A stretch of 64,000 nucleotides of DNA from Delphinus delphis (lineage: Eukaryota; Chordata; Mammalia; Artiodactyla; Delphinidae). Location: positions 2,621,501 to 2,685,500 of the forward strand of contig NC_082698.1 of the NCBI RefSeq assembly GCF_949987515.2, written 5' to 3'. The position numbers were made by a program, and so were the translations under genes. Numbering within the stretch: the stretch's first letter is position 1; every line of letters starts with the position of its first letter. This document shows, one piece after another, positions 1-11,729 of this stretch. A model generated the notes under the pieces. That model saw only the letters and a program-made list of their open reading frames with translations. It did not search any database and had not been told where the DNA came from.

Positions 1-1129
1 TGCCCAGCAGGACGCAATGACGCTGGAGTGAGACCCTCAGGACACACGAGGGACAAGTGCCCTGGACTGCATCAATCCTGGCCAGATCTCCACTGTGGGC
101 CCAGAAACAGCTGGGGCCTCTTCCCTGCCTGCACCAGATGGCCTGGAACCTTCCTCTAGAGGGAGGAGGGAGGGAGGGAGGGGCTCTCTGAGGGCATCCA
201 AGCTCCTATCTGTCACCATGGCCCTTTTTTAAAACACAAAACACAGAGCAATAGCATAAAAAACTATGTAAACGCCGGTAAAAATACCAAGCTTCTCTTC
301 TTCCTGAATAGACTCCATATCCAGGTTCCAGGCCTGGGTTTGAAGGCTGGGCTGTACTTGGTTCCTGGAGACGGGAACCCTAACCCCCTAACTCCAGGCC
401 ACGTGGCAGGCATCCCCCCGGCGACCCCACTAAGGGTCAGGCCCTCCCTCTAGGTGTTCATACAGGAAACTTAAACAAAACACGTTGTTTTAGGAGATGG
501 TTAAAAATTATCTACAAGAGAAAACCATTTAGATGAAGGTGGGGGAGCACACGAAAGGCCTTTTTGGTCACCTAATTTTTACACAGCCACGGTACTCCTG
601 ACGGATTTCGGAAGCCCAAGACCTCTGGCTGTAGCCGTTGTGCCGCGATGCCCAAAGCACAGTGCTCAGGGCTGGAGTTTGTGTCCCTCCTGGCTCAGAC
701 CCCCTCCCTGGACCCCTGCGAAGTAACTTAGATGCACCGGAGCCTTCCTCGGGGGATGCTGCTGCCTCAGCGAGGCGGCGCGTGGGGAGCCCGGACACAC
801 ACCCGACACACGCCCTCCCTGTTGGGCCTGAATGCCCTGAAGCTGGCCGAACTCACGTCTTCCGGATCTGAACGTCTGTGAACATCAGACAAAGCCCCTA
901 GCATTCTGAAACCAGAGTGGGGTTACTAACTATAAAACCCCGTCTTTGAAATTACCCATTTTGGTGAATGAGGCACCAACTTCTATCCATTCCTACAACT
1001 CAACGTCTGAAATGGGGTATAAAAAAAATGAATTTATCTGCAAAGAACCAAATTACTTTTATTTTGGAAAAAAAATATGTGAATTGTGGTAACAAGTACC
1101 TATTGTCACATTTAAGAAAACTGACTTTA
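1..1129. other. Intergenic, nothing recognised
   Basis: Beyond the GLRX3 3' end. Short reading frames occur but have no recognisable protein or splice structure. Confidence 0.6.
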
Positions 1130-1344
1130 GGGGCTTCCCTGGTGGCACAGTGGTTGAGAGTCCGCCTGCCGATGCAAGGGGACATGGGTTCATGCCCCGG
1201 TCCGAGAGGATCCCACACGCCGCGGAGTGGCTGGGCCCGTGAGCCATGGCCGCTGGGCCTGCGCGTCCGGAGCCTGTGCTCCGCAATGGGAGAGGCCACA
1301 GCAGTGAGAGGCCCGCGTACCGCAAAAAAAACAAAAACAAAAAT
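1130..1344 (+). mobile_element. CHR-2-type tRNA-derived SINE
   Basis: The full head GGGCTTCCCTGGTGGCACAG, A/B-box-like tRNA region, body and an A-rich tail (with C interruptions) are present. The flanking duplication TGACTTTA occurs at 1122-1129 and 1345-1352. It lies in intergenic DNA. Confidence 0.95.
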
Positions 1345-1352
1345 TGACTTTA

Positions 1353-4278
1353 ATTAAAACCTAAATCGAAAATCATGCTTCATATTTCAGTCTTAAGCTT
1401 TGAACTTCTGATTTGGCCACGCGATAGGTCTTATTTTTGTAATTCCTTCCAATGAGGCAGGTAATGATTACCTACATCAAGTCATTCAAATGTATTACAG
1501 CTGTTTCAGAGGTCAATTAAACTTCGTAGCATGACTAGAAACGTAGCTTTCTTTAAAAATAAGTTAATACAATGAGATTTTCTAATTATAAACATATGCT
1601 TCCTATTTTTAAAAATTTGTCTCTATCTCAAACTCATCAGGAGGTTTTCTGTAAAGTTTGCAAAGGGAAAATCATTTTTTTCTTCCTTCTTGAGCAAGTT
1701 AGTGATCAGTCAAGATGGACAGCCTGAAGTTCCTGACCGAGGCCAGGAACAGCACGGCTGCCCTGCAAGGCTCAGCTGTCCCACAGGATGACACAAGGTC
1801 CCCGTCATCACCAGGGCAAGGCCAACCACCCCCCCATCCTTTTGCGCCCCAAGGGCCATTTACATTATTTTAGCAAGTCTCAGCACATTTACCTCCTAGG
1901 CCTTCTTCAAATCAATCCTTGGACTACAAAGTAACAGGTGGTAAGAAAGAGGAAGGATGAACTGCCCTACCCAGTGCTCAGGAGAGGGACAGACTTCCGC
2001 CAGAGCCCAGAGTCCCGGCCAGTCACCCAGCATTTCCCATTACAGGTACAAAGGCAACTTAATTCCATACACCGTGATGGGGTGGCCGCGTGGAGGTGGC
2101 GAGCCTCAGGTCTAGGGAGTCATATAATCCCGGACGGAAATCTCAGCCCAAGCCTGCAGCTGAGCCTTTGTGCTAATAGCACAACTCACTTATCTCCCTA
2201 AGTCCCTCACCCAAATTCCCAACTCCTTTCATTGGTTTTATTTTTTCTTTCCACTTCTGGTTACAAAGCAAAATCAGAGTCTTTTTGTTTTGTTTTTTTT
2301 TAGTCCCTTCCTGCAAGCTATTTCCCCAAGTGGATACCAATTCCCGAAAAACCCGTCCCTCGCGAGGAAGTTGCCTCCAGGCTCGACACACGAGCCTTGG
2401 GGAGCTTCCTGCTTCCTCAGTGAGCCCTCCTGGTTCCCATGGAACAGTCACTTTCTTGAAGGGCAACCTGGGGGTTAAAAGACGAAGTCGTAATGGCAGC
2501 CAGTGCCAGCATCCCCAGCACCCTGCACGGTGACCTGCCGCTCCCCAGCCCCAGGCCCACCACGAGCCCCATGTCACAAGCGAACTCAAGCACAGGGAAC
2601 CACGGAGGCGAGGAGCTGGCAGGGCTGGGCCGTGCAGAGGCCCCTGGCCCCCCAGCAGACAACAGCGCTTCCCAGCCCTTCTATCCACAGGCACGCCCCT
2701 ACTCCCCCAAACCAGACAAACTCGCTAAAACCCTCACACAGCCCCTGCCCCAAGTCTGCTCCCAACAAAGTTCAAACTTGCAACATCCAAACGACACCCT
2801 GTCACCTTCCCTGCCAACGGTCTCTCGGGTGCTGAGAACTACTTTGTCTCCAGGATTTGTGGATCCCAGAGAAGATGACAATTTTGACAGAACGTTATGA
2901 CTAGGACAGGCTTGCTGGTTAGGAAATCTGATCGGGGATTACCTATGGAATGTGACATTCCACCAGGCACAAGAATCACCTGCCTTACTCCTACAATATA
3001 CCCAGAAAAGTCAATGAGGAATGGCTATCAGTTTGCATGGAGGCATCTTGGCCCTCCCAACGTCTAGCTGGAAACACCTGCAAAACAGAAACCTGCGCCA
3101 CTGTCACTCCAACATACCTAGAGCCAACGGACCCAAAAACTAACAGAATTCAAGAGGACAACCTCACGTTCAACACAGGGACAACTCCCCAAAAACTCTG
3201 AACACTCATCCCAACCCAAACCGTGATGCTCAAACAAGGAAGATACAGTCAAAGTTTTTCATCATGCAAGAGTCACCTGAAGGAAGGGAAGGCTGTCCTA
3301 AAACGCACATAGCATCTTACATTATCAGAGCAACACCTCTGGCCAGAAGGGTGGTTCCCAAATTGGAGGTCAGCGTGTTTGTTATATATTTGTTATATAT
3401 TTTGTTACATATATATTATATATATATTATATATTATATATATATTTTTTGTTTACCTGAATGGGCAAGAGGGAAAAAGAAAACAAACTAGTAAATGTAC
3501 TGTTGTGATTGCAAAGACACTGTTGCCTGGGATAAGGTGAGGTTAAAATTTGACTTAGTAGAAAATATACCAGGACAGGTAGCACTCGTGGAGAGAGCAG
3601 AAATCATGAAAGCGGCGTGCAGGCAATTTAGGTTTAGGATAAAAGCACACAAGGAAATTAGGGACCCCTCTGTGAGCCACACACATCCCTGAAGCCAATG
3701 GCTTAATAAAATTTCAGTCAAAATTCCATTTCCATCTGCATTTTAAAGGTTTGCTTATACAGTTATTTTCATTTTAAGTGGAAAAATGTAGTTCATAGAC
3801 TAATGCCCAGAAGAGACCCACCTGATTACACACAGTGGCAGAAATACCCACCATGATGGGTGTCCTCCTCCCGGCAGGAAGCAAGGCCACATCCACCTTT
3901 ATGATCTCGTGCAGATGTCTCTGTAACACACACCAGGGCATCAGCTCCCTCCTCTCCACACAACCAAAAAGCAGAGAAATGGCCTGCCGCTCAAGAGACA
4001 GGAAAAGCCAGCGCCCTGGTGAAGGGCTAACCTGCGTTTCCTACTGTTTCTCTTACCTAAATTGCTGGCCTCTGCACCCCTTTCCTTACAACCACCAGAC
4101 AGTTTTCAGATGGACAGGCTGGGAAAACTCAATGAGGTTAACATGTGCCACGGGTACCAGAAAAGTCTAAGAACCATGACAGTGGATTCAACCGTCTGTT
4201 TAAGGCATGCACAGCACAGGCCTACTGGAGCAACTGTTTTTTTCAATACGTTGGATGCAGGATCAAAAATACTACTGA
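1353..4278. other. Intergenic, mostly unique-looking
   Basis: Holds only the AT microsatellite (3381-3450). The reading frames at 2173-2900 on both strands overlap one another and have no family resemblance, so they look like chance in a GC-rich patch. Confidence 0.6.
3381..3450. repeat. AT-rich microsatellite
   Basis: A run of about 70 bases made almost wholly of TATAT and TTATA units, largely self-complementary. Intergenic. Confidence 0.9.
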
Positions 4279-4492
4279 GGGCTTCCCTGGTGGTGCAGTG
4301 GTTGAGAGTCCGCCTGCCGATGCAGGGGACGCGGGTTCGTGCCCCGGTCCGGGAGGATCCCACAAGCCACGGAGCAGCTGGGCCCGTGAGCCATGGCCGC
4401 TGAGCCTGCACGTCCGGAGCCTGTGCTCCGCGGCAGGAGAGACCACAACAGTGAGAGGCCCGCGTACCACCAAAAAAAAAAAAAAAAAAAAA
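4279..4492 (+). mobile_element. CHR-2-type SINE
   Basis: A full-length copy with a poly(A) tail of about 20. Flanks are ACTACTGA (4271-4278) and ACTATTGA (4493-4500), a target duplication with one mismatch. Confidence 0.95.
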
Positions 4493-5059
4493 CTATTGAA
4501 ATTTTCATGGAATTCTGGACGTTCTCCACATACTTAAGGGCTAAATCAATACTTTCAATACAATGATTAAAATAAGTTGTGATGTGTAAGGCACAACTCG
4601 ACAACACCATTCTGCTGCCAGGCTACCATCCTTGTACAAGTTATGAAAGAAGCCTTACGGACACACCCACTGAGAAGTCACCTTCCTCTCAAACGTTTCT
4701 TGGTACTACGCTGCTGGGGCTTTCTGAGACGGGTCCTCAATCTGCAGACGCCTGACACTGCCACTGCGACTTCACCAGGCCCAGCTCAGTGATGCTGTCA
4801 GGACAAGGTCTGCAGCGGAATTTTCTGAGCTGTAAAGAGATCTTCGGCCAGTGAGGGGAGCCACTGGTTTGGTCTATGAGTGGCTCTAAATACTGCTGTG
4901 GTTCAGACTCTCACAGTTCTTCACTCTCTGAAGCCTGTCTATTTCTTAACTGCTTCAAGATGCCCACATGTGATGAAAAAGAGATGAAAAGTGGGTTGAT
5001 TATAGTAACTATATGTCTAACACCACTGTAAAGACACACTTTTTTACACAATTATTTTT

Positions 5060-5265
5060 AACTGAACTTGAAGGTGTTTATTGCATTCTATTTTTGGTGG
5101 AAAAAACGTTGCATACGTGTGTTTAGCCCAACCTTGTGAAATCCACAAAGTGCAGCTGGGGACGAGCACTTTCTACAGCTAGTCCTCTCCTGAGGGCTCA
5201 GTCGTGAACTGCTCCACTGGAGTGAAGTCCTTCTTGCAGCAGCCGGGCACCAAGTCTAACGTTTA
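5060..5265 (-). other. GLRX3: GLRX3 3' untranslated region (approximate end)
   Basis: This is the sequence after the TAA up to just past the AATAAA at 5082-5077. It contains no other feature. The 3' boundary is inferred by allowing roughly 15-20 bases beyond the hexamer. I recall the human GLRX3 3' UTR being of similar short length and ending near the same motif. Confidence 0.7.
5077..5082 (-). terminator. GLRX3 polyadenylation signal AATAAA
   Basis: A canonical AATAAA on the minus strand, 184 bases after the stop codon. A GT-containing stretch follows within about 50 bases. This is the most likely principal poly(A) signal. Confidence 0.75.
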
Positions 5266-5316
5266 TTAATTTTCTCCTTTCAGTATAGGCAGCAACTCAC
5301 CATTTTCTTTCAGTTC
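5266..5316 (-). CDS. GLRX3: GLRX3 coding exon 11 (C terminus and stop)
   Basis: This exon encodes residues 319-334, [16 protein letters not shown], followed by TAA. The acceptor is TTTTTAG|GAAC. The sequence ends exactly as in other mammalian GLRX3 proteins. The stop codon overlaps an AATAAA hexamer. Confidence 0.96.
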   Translation of the reverse strand, partial: ELKENGELLPILKGEN

Positions 5317-8300
5317 CTAAAAATAAAAAAGGAAACAATAATATCATGCATACGTATATATAAAAGATGAAAACATCTAAACAATGAAAGATCGCATCTG
5401 TATCAGAGAACCCAAAGAAACACCTTATTGGATGAAAACTCCAGTCCATCAACACACCTGAACAAAGGATCATGCCATAAAAACTGGGTACACTATCACA
5501 GTACAAAATTAAAGTTAAAAGGCATTCTAAAACGAACACCAACAGATTTTTTAGCATTAGCGAATACAGCAATGAGAGCAACATGATGAAGCTTCCTATT
5601 TAAACAATAGCAATAAACAGGGAAAACGAACTTTGAGTGACTGAAAAATGAAACGCTGTGATATTAAGGTCCACTCAGATACAATGCACATGACACCTGC
5701 GGCCCTACAGGTGGTAAACAGGCTTCACTATTTCAACCAAACTTGGAAAAGCCATGGTACTAGTACGTAAATGTAAAGGCCAGAAACTGTTAAAGAGATG
5801 AAGTAATTCAGAAAGTTTTTTGTGCCTATCTTTCAGATCTAAAATATGGAATACAGCCATCAAGTTTAAAACATGACCATGGAGGATAAATAAGATTTTC
5901 TAGTTTAAGGTAAACACTTAATTTGATAGAACATTTCAGGTTCTTCCTAAGCTGCATGAACATCAATGAATAAAACCACTAAAATCCACTCACACTGCTC
6001 TCTGGATTGAACCCAAACAGGCATGATCCTGTCACACAAACTCAGACAGCAAGGTCTTGGGATCTTCTACCCATTTAACAAGCAGACGTCCAGCTACACC
6101 AAAAGGCCAAACAGGGCCTCTCAGAGCACACAACTCAGAAGCAGCAGCAGGCCACGCGGCAAGGTGGGTGGGCCGGGTGGCCCTCAGGTGGAATCTGGCC
6201 ACGGCTCCCTGGCTGCGACAGGGCAGACAGCTCCCCTAACTTCTGTCCATTTCCTCACCCGCTGGAGGAGGAGACGCGGCAGCCTACACGAAGAGCCAGA
6301 GGGGCCTGCCTGGCGTGGCACAGGCCCTTCGGATGCCGCTGTGACTGTGAGCCAGTGGGTTAAACAGCAACGGATCTAAATATTCTGCCTCTCAACTGTT
6401 TCTGCATCCAAACAGTCTGCGGTGATGAACCATTCGCCCTTTGGAGGTAACGGTAACACACTGTGTGCATGTTAACCAGCAGATGTTTTCCTCAGGACAC
6501 TGGCCTGTGGAGTCACTGAGTCTCCAAGCCGTTCATTCTTTCAGTAGCCACTCAACCACCAAAACGGCGTTCACGGCTCCTGCTGAGCGCAGTCAGGATT
6601 AACCCGCTGGCAACACAGCTGAGGCTTGAAGTTGGGGGTCTCCAACCCCTGGGCCACGGACCGGTACGAGGCCTGTTAGGAACCGGGCCGCACAGCAGGA
6701 GGCGAGCGGCGGACAGCGAGCGAAGCCTCACCTGCCACTCCCCATCGCTCACGTCACCGCCTGAGCCACCCAGCCCCGCCCCCCGTCCGTGGAAAAACTG
6801 TCTTCCACGAAACCAGCCCCTGGTGCCAAAAAGGTTGGAGACCGCTGCTTTAAGTGACCTAAAGGTGAAGAACTGCCCTCTGCCAGAAACAGACCAAAGT
6901 GGCAACCTAACAACTATTCCCAGTTATCTTCTCAAAGAAAAATGTTAACACTATCGCACGTTTCCAAATGCGTAAGTTCTTAGCAGGTGAACACAGAAAG
7001 TCATATAACGAACACCCTGTTATATACCTAAGAAGAAGTTGCCCGTGCAGCTCAGCTTTAGAATTAAATGAGATTTATTGATTGTATCTCCCCAAGAGCT
7101 ACCAGTGGCTGAGGTACAGGCCATCAAACATTCAGACAAGAACAGGCTCAAGGGTATTCTGGTCGGAAGACAGTTTGTGTCTTACAAAAATAAAAAATAG
7201 ATATAAGATAACGAATGCAGATCTATTTTTGTTGCCTCAGGGCTATTCAAAAGCCACTGTGTTAAACATTTTTTTTCCCTCCAGGAATGAGACAGTTTAT
7301 TGGGGAAATGCCTCACTGGCTTGCTCAAGAAGTGTGATGTCAAACCTGGAACTGGACAGGAGACAAAATCTGGGCAGATGAAACCGTGGCCCTGTGTTCA
7401 GAAAACCTACCAGCACTCAGGGCTGGGCCAGAGGTCTTTCACGGTACGAAAGCATGAGTTAAAAACTTTCATTTTATAACTAGAGACAGCAGTACTTACC
7501 ACTTGCTTTCCACTTAAGATACCAGGGATCTGACCTCAGGGAAAATCCTCTAACCGGCGAGGCCGAGGAGGGCCTGAGCCCCGGCAGCTCCACCACCCGC
7601 CTTTCGTGAAGGCTGGCGCTTCTGGAGCAGAGCCCTGCATTCCTGCCCAGGCCCTCCTGTGCCCACCCACTGCCACCCTCCTCCCACACCATGACGCCCA
7701 GGGTGGGCCTGGGTCGGGGGTAGGGTTTGAGGACGTGAAAGCTGCAGCTGCCTTCTGGGGTCCTGGGCTAATCAGGAGAGCACCGGAGCACACAGGTGCT
7801 ACCAGGTAAGGGTGCCCTAAGTTCTGGACTTGAAATTCTATAAGAAAAATCATGTTCATTTAAAATTCAGTTAGAATTTACTTAAAGCAAACCAAAGAAG
7901 GAAATTCATCATTAAAGACATGTAAGAAACAGCGTCCTTGAAACACGCTTACGATCTGACAGAGCTCTCCAGTGTTCTAGCACCTGAGAATCAAAGGGGG
8001 ACTTGGAGATGACCTCAGGTCTCGGGGACACAGCCAGCAGGTCCAGGCCGACACTAGGTCTCAGGCCCTCGGGCCCTTAGCCCGGTGCTCTTCACGCCAT
8101 CACCAAAGTGCATGTGAGTAAAGCAAAATAAAATGACACCAGAAAACAACATAATTACGATAATATAAATAGAAAAGGACAGGAGAACTTCAGGAGCAAG
8201 GGCAGAGCGAACACTTCTGGCCGGAAAGACTCTGTAAGTGACTCACAGAGAAAGGCCCTGAAGGGTACAGAAAGCATACTTCAGTATGAGATATGCAAGG

Positions 8301-11300
8301 AAATCCAAAGCAGAGACAGGGTGAAGGAAAGCTGAAAACATGGAAGAACTTAGTACAGTGTGAATAAAACAAGTTCTGAGCTCGGCCACACCCGGAGCCG
8401 CTCTGAATGCCCAGTCACACTTCAGACCCTGGTCAGCAGTCCCTCAAGAGCTGGAGGAGGTTGTGAAAGGACCCAGCGTGGCAGGAAAGGCCACACAGTA
8501 AGGGGGCTGATTTGCCCGGATGAGGTGAGAGCTGAGAGAACGACAGATATTATGGTCGTAAAGATGGTAATGCTGGTCTAGAAGTGATTAGATATGAGGC
8601 CAGGAAAGAACATCGAGGACAACCCCAATGAAATAATTTTCAAACGCGCCCGGGTTTTCAGTTCTCTGGGCTCCCAGACGAACGAATCCCAACCTCACCT
8701 TAACGATGTCCAATCCTCCAACAAGCTCCCCTTTCACATACAGCTGAGGGTATGTCGGCCAATTGGAATAAGTTTTTAATCCTTGCCGAACCTACGGAAA
8801 CAACAGGGACCCTGAAACCTTCCTGTCAGATTAGGATTAAATGATAATCCTAACGATTAAAACTAAGATAAAGGACAAAACATAAAACATAGAACTTACT
8901 TCTTCATCCTCCAAGATATCAAATGTCTCATATTCAACACTACAAAAAAGGAGAAAACATTTTAACAAGAAATACAGTTTTAGACAAAAATTATAAGAAC
9001 TATTTGGTGTTCCAAAAGGTCAAGAAAAGTAAAACTATTTTGTTGCTAACAAAATTTACTGTGGAAACATAGAAATGATTTTACTTCTTAATCTGTCAGG
9101 TACTACACAGAATAAGTCATCCCAAGAAACGAATTTATCTGGAGTTTTCTCTACAGTGTCAGGTCAGACAGGGGTCGGCGACCTTTCTGTAAAGGGTGAG
9201 GCAGTAAACATCTAGGCCCTGCGAGCCATACAGCCTCTGCTCCAACCACTCACCTCTGCTGTGAAACACAGAAGCAGCCAGACAAGGCAGAGATGAAAGG
9301 ACAGTGTTTCAATAAAACTCGATTTACGTAAGTAGGCAGCCAGTTGCAGTTTGCCAAGTTCAGGCTAGACTCAGCGTTCATGCAGGCCTGTCGTTAACAC
9401 CCTCGCTCCATTTCCAGCCCCCTCGGCACTGCTGCTTCCTAACCTACTGGCAGCTGCTTAGGGTGCAGGAGGGAGCAGCCCTGCTGGTGCCCATGGATGG
9501 AGGCTGGGGGCTCACCAGCTGGGAAAAGACATTGCCAACCAAAGCAGACGTGCTTTCCACACAGCAATAAACTTTATCACAGAACACACACGCTATACTT
9601 TTTCTTTTTAATTATTTATTTTTGGCTGCGTTGGGTCTTCGTTGTTGCGCGCAGGCTTTCTCTAGCTGCGGCAAGCAGGGGCTACTCTTAGTTGCGGTGC
9701 ACAGGCTTCTCATTGCAGTGGCTTCTCTTGCCGCGGACCATAGGCTCTAGGTGCACAGGCTTCAGTAGTTGTGACTCATGGGCTCAGCAGTTGTGGCTCA
9801 CGGGCTCTAGAGCGCAGGCTCAGTAGTTGTGGCACACGGGCTTAGTTGCTCCGTGGCACGTGGGATCTTCCCGGACCAGGGATCAAACCCATGCCTCCTG
9901 CACTGGCAGGCGGATTCCTAACCACTGCGCCACCAGGGCAGTCCCACGTGCTATTTTCAATATGCACGAAACCAGTGAAAGTGTTGTGGCTTTATGCCAT
10001 GTAATGAACACTACTTGTATAAATTAATGAAAATTCAACCACATCTACTCGGGGAGGATTTCATTACAAGGTGGTCAAAGAATTAGTAAGAATGTAAGAT
10101 TGAATTCCTGCAGGGAGATTGTGGGTACACGTGCAATTCCAAAAATTGGCCAAAGAAAATGCCACATATAAAGAAACAAATTTTGTCTTCCATAAAACCA
10201 AAACCATCTTCATAGGGAAATCTTGTTTACTGAGTGAACACATTCCAAAGAAGACTGTCCACAATGCAGGAAACAGTCAAAAACATAACCTGACAGGATA
10301 ATCAGCACCAAGTACCAAAAAAGGAATGTTTGAAAGAAGAGCAAAAAAGATTTAAAAAAAAAAAAGAATCACCCAATGTAAGTCTCCCTTCAAGTTTAAC
10401 TAAGGACGCAGATCTCCTAATTGAAACAGTACAATACAAATATGAGTTCTGGAACTATCTATAAAGGATCTAAGAAGTGCTGGGCCTAAATGTACATAGG
10501 TATACAGAGTCACAGCAGCCCATATGTCTCCCAGAAGTTCACTGTAAAGGGTGCTTTTCACACCCAATACACACTAGGTACTCAGCCCCTCAAGGCACAC
10601 ATATTTTGGCTAGGGAAGGAACAGACAAGTGCAAGAATGGAGGAAAGGGGCTTCCCTGGTGGCGCAGTGCTTGAGAGTCCGCCTGCCGATGCAGGAGACC
10701 GTGGTTCGTGCCCCAGTCCGGGAAGATCCCACATGCCGCAGAGCGGCTGGGCCCGTGAGCCAAGGCTGCTGAGCCTGTGCGTCCAGAGCCTGTGCTCCGC
10801 AACGGGAGAGGCCACAGCAGTGAGAGGCCCGCGTACCGCAAAAAAAAAAAAAAAAAAAAAAGAATGGAGGAAAGGAATAAAGCGCCAGGAGCTTCCTCCA
10901 CATTCTAATGGCTCTCAGCAAGACCGCGGGCCACTCAAGTTAACAGACCCTGGGAGGCGTTTAGCCAGTCTCGAGCCGGGAGGGCACTCTCTCCCAACGA
11001 AGGCGCTCCACTGGGGGTTAACTGGTGCTTCCAATCCAATGAGAATTAGACAGACATGGGACAGAAAGTCAAGTTATGGAGACTTTCCACCAAATACTTG
11101 AGCGGTGATGGGCCCAGGGTTGTCCTACCCTGGCCTCAGGACCTGAGGGGACACACTGGCACTAGGGAGAGGTGGCCTGAGGGCAACTGGCTGGGATCTG
11201 TGGCAGAGGGAAGACAGAGAAAGGGGGCATAAAAAAACAACCAAAGCCAAGCCGGCCTCTCCTACATCCTGGGGCGGGGTGAAAACAAGGCAGCTGGAGG

Positions 11301-11689
11301 CCACAGGACAAAAGCAACTAGACTCTCCTCTGTGAAATGTCACAATCATTTGAAGAGAACAACTGTGTTTCTTCTTTGGTCCCTAAAGTTGTATTTGAAC
11401 CTGTGCTACTCTACCCTGCCCAAGAATGCCCAAATGCTTCAGAGATGACTTCCCGTGTCACTTCACAGGGTCGGCTAGTCTATTTAAAGCTACGGTTAGG
11501 GGCTTCCCTGGTGGCACAGTGGTTGGGGGTCCGCCTGCTGATGGAGGGGATGCGGGTTCGTGCCCCGGTCCGGGAGGATCCCACGTGCCGCGGAGCGGCT
11601 GGGCCCGTGAGCCATGGCCGCTGAGCCTGCGCGTCCGGAGCCTGTGCTCCGCAACGGGAGAGGCCACAGCAGTGAGAGGCCCGGGTACC

Positions 11690-11729
<40 letters not shown>

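Noticed and set aside
1130..1344. tRNA gene candidates in the tRNA-like heads of the SINEs
   Set aside because: The tRNA similarity belongs to the SINE promoter. The heads run into SINE bodies and poly(A), so they are not functional tRNA genes.
2173..2900. Overlapping frames of 80-173 codons on both strands
   Set aside because: They are mutually overlapping, lack recognisable domains and have no flanking splice or promoter pattern.
10490..11101. 203-codon plus-strand reading frame
   Set aside because: It runs through the SINE at 10649-10860 including its poly(A) as lysines, and has no protein family resemblance. CHR SINEs give similar frames at every copy in the window.
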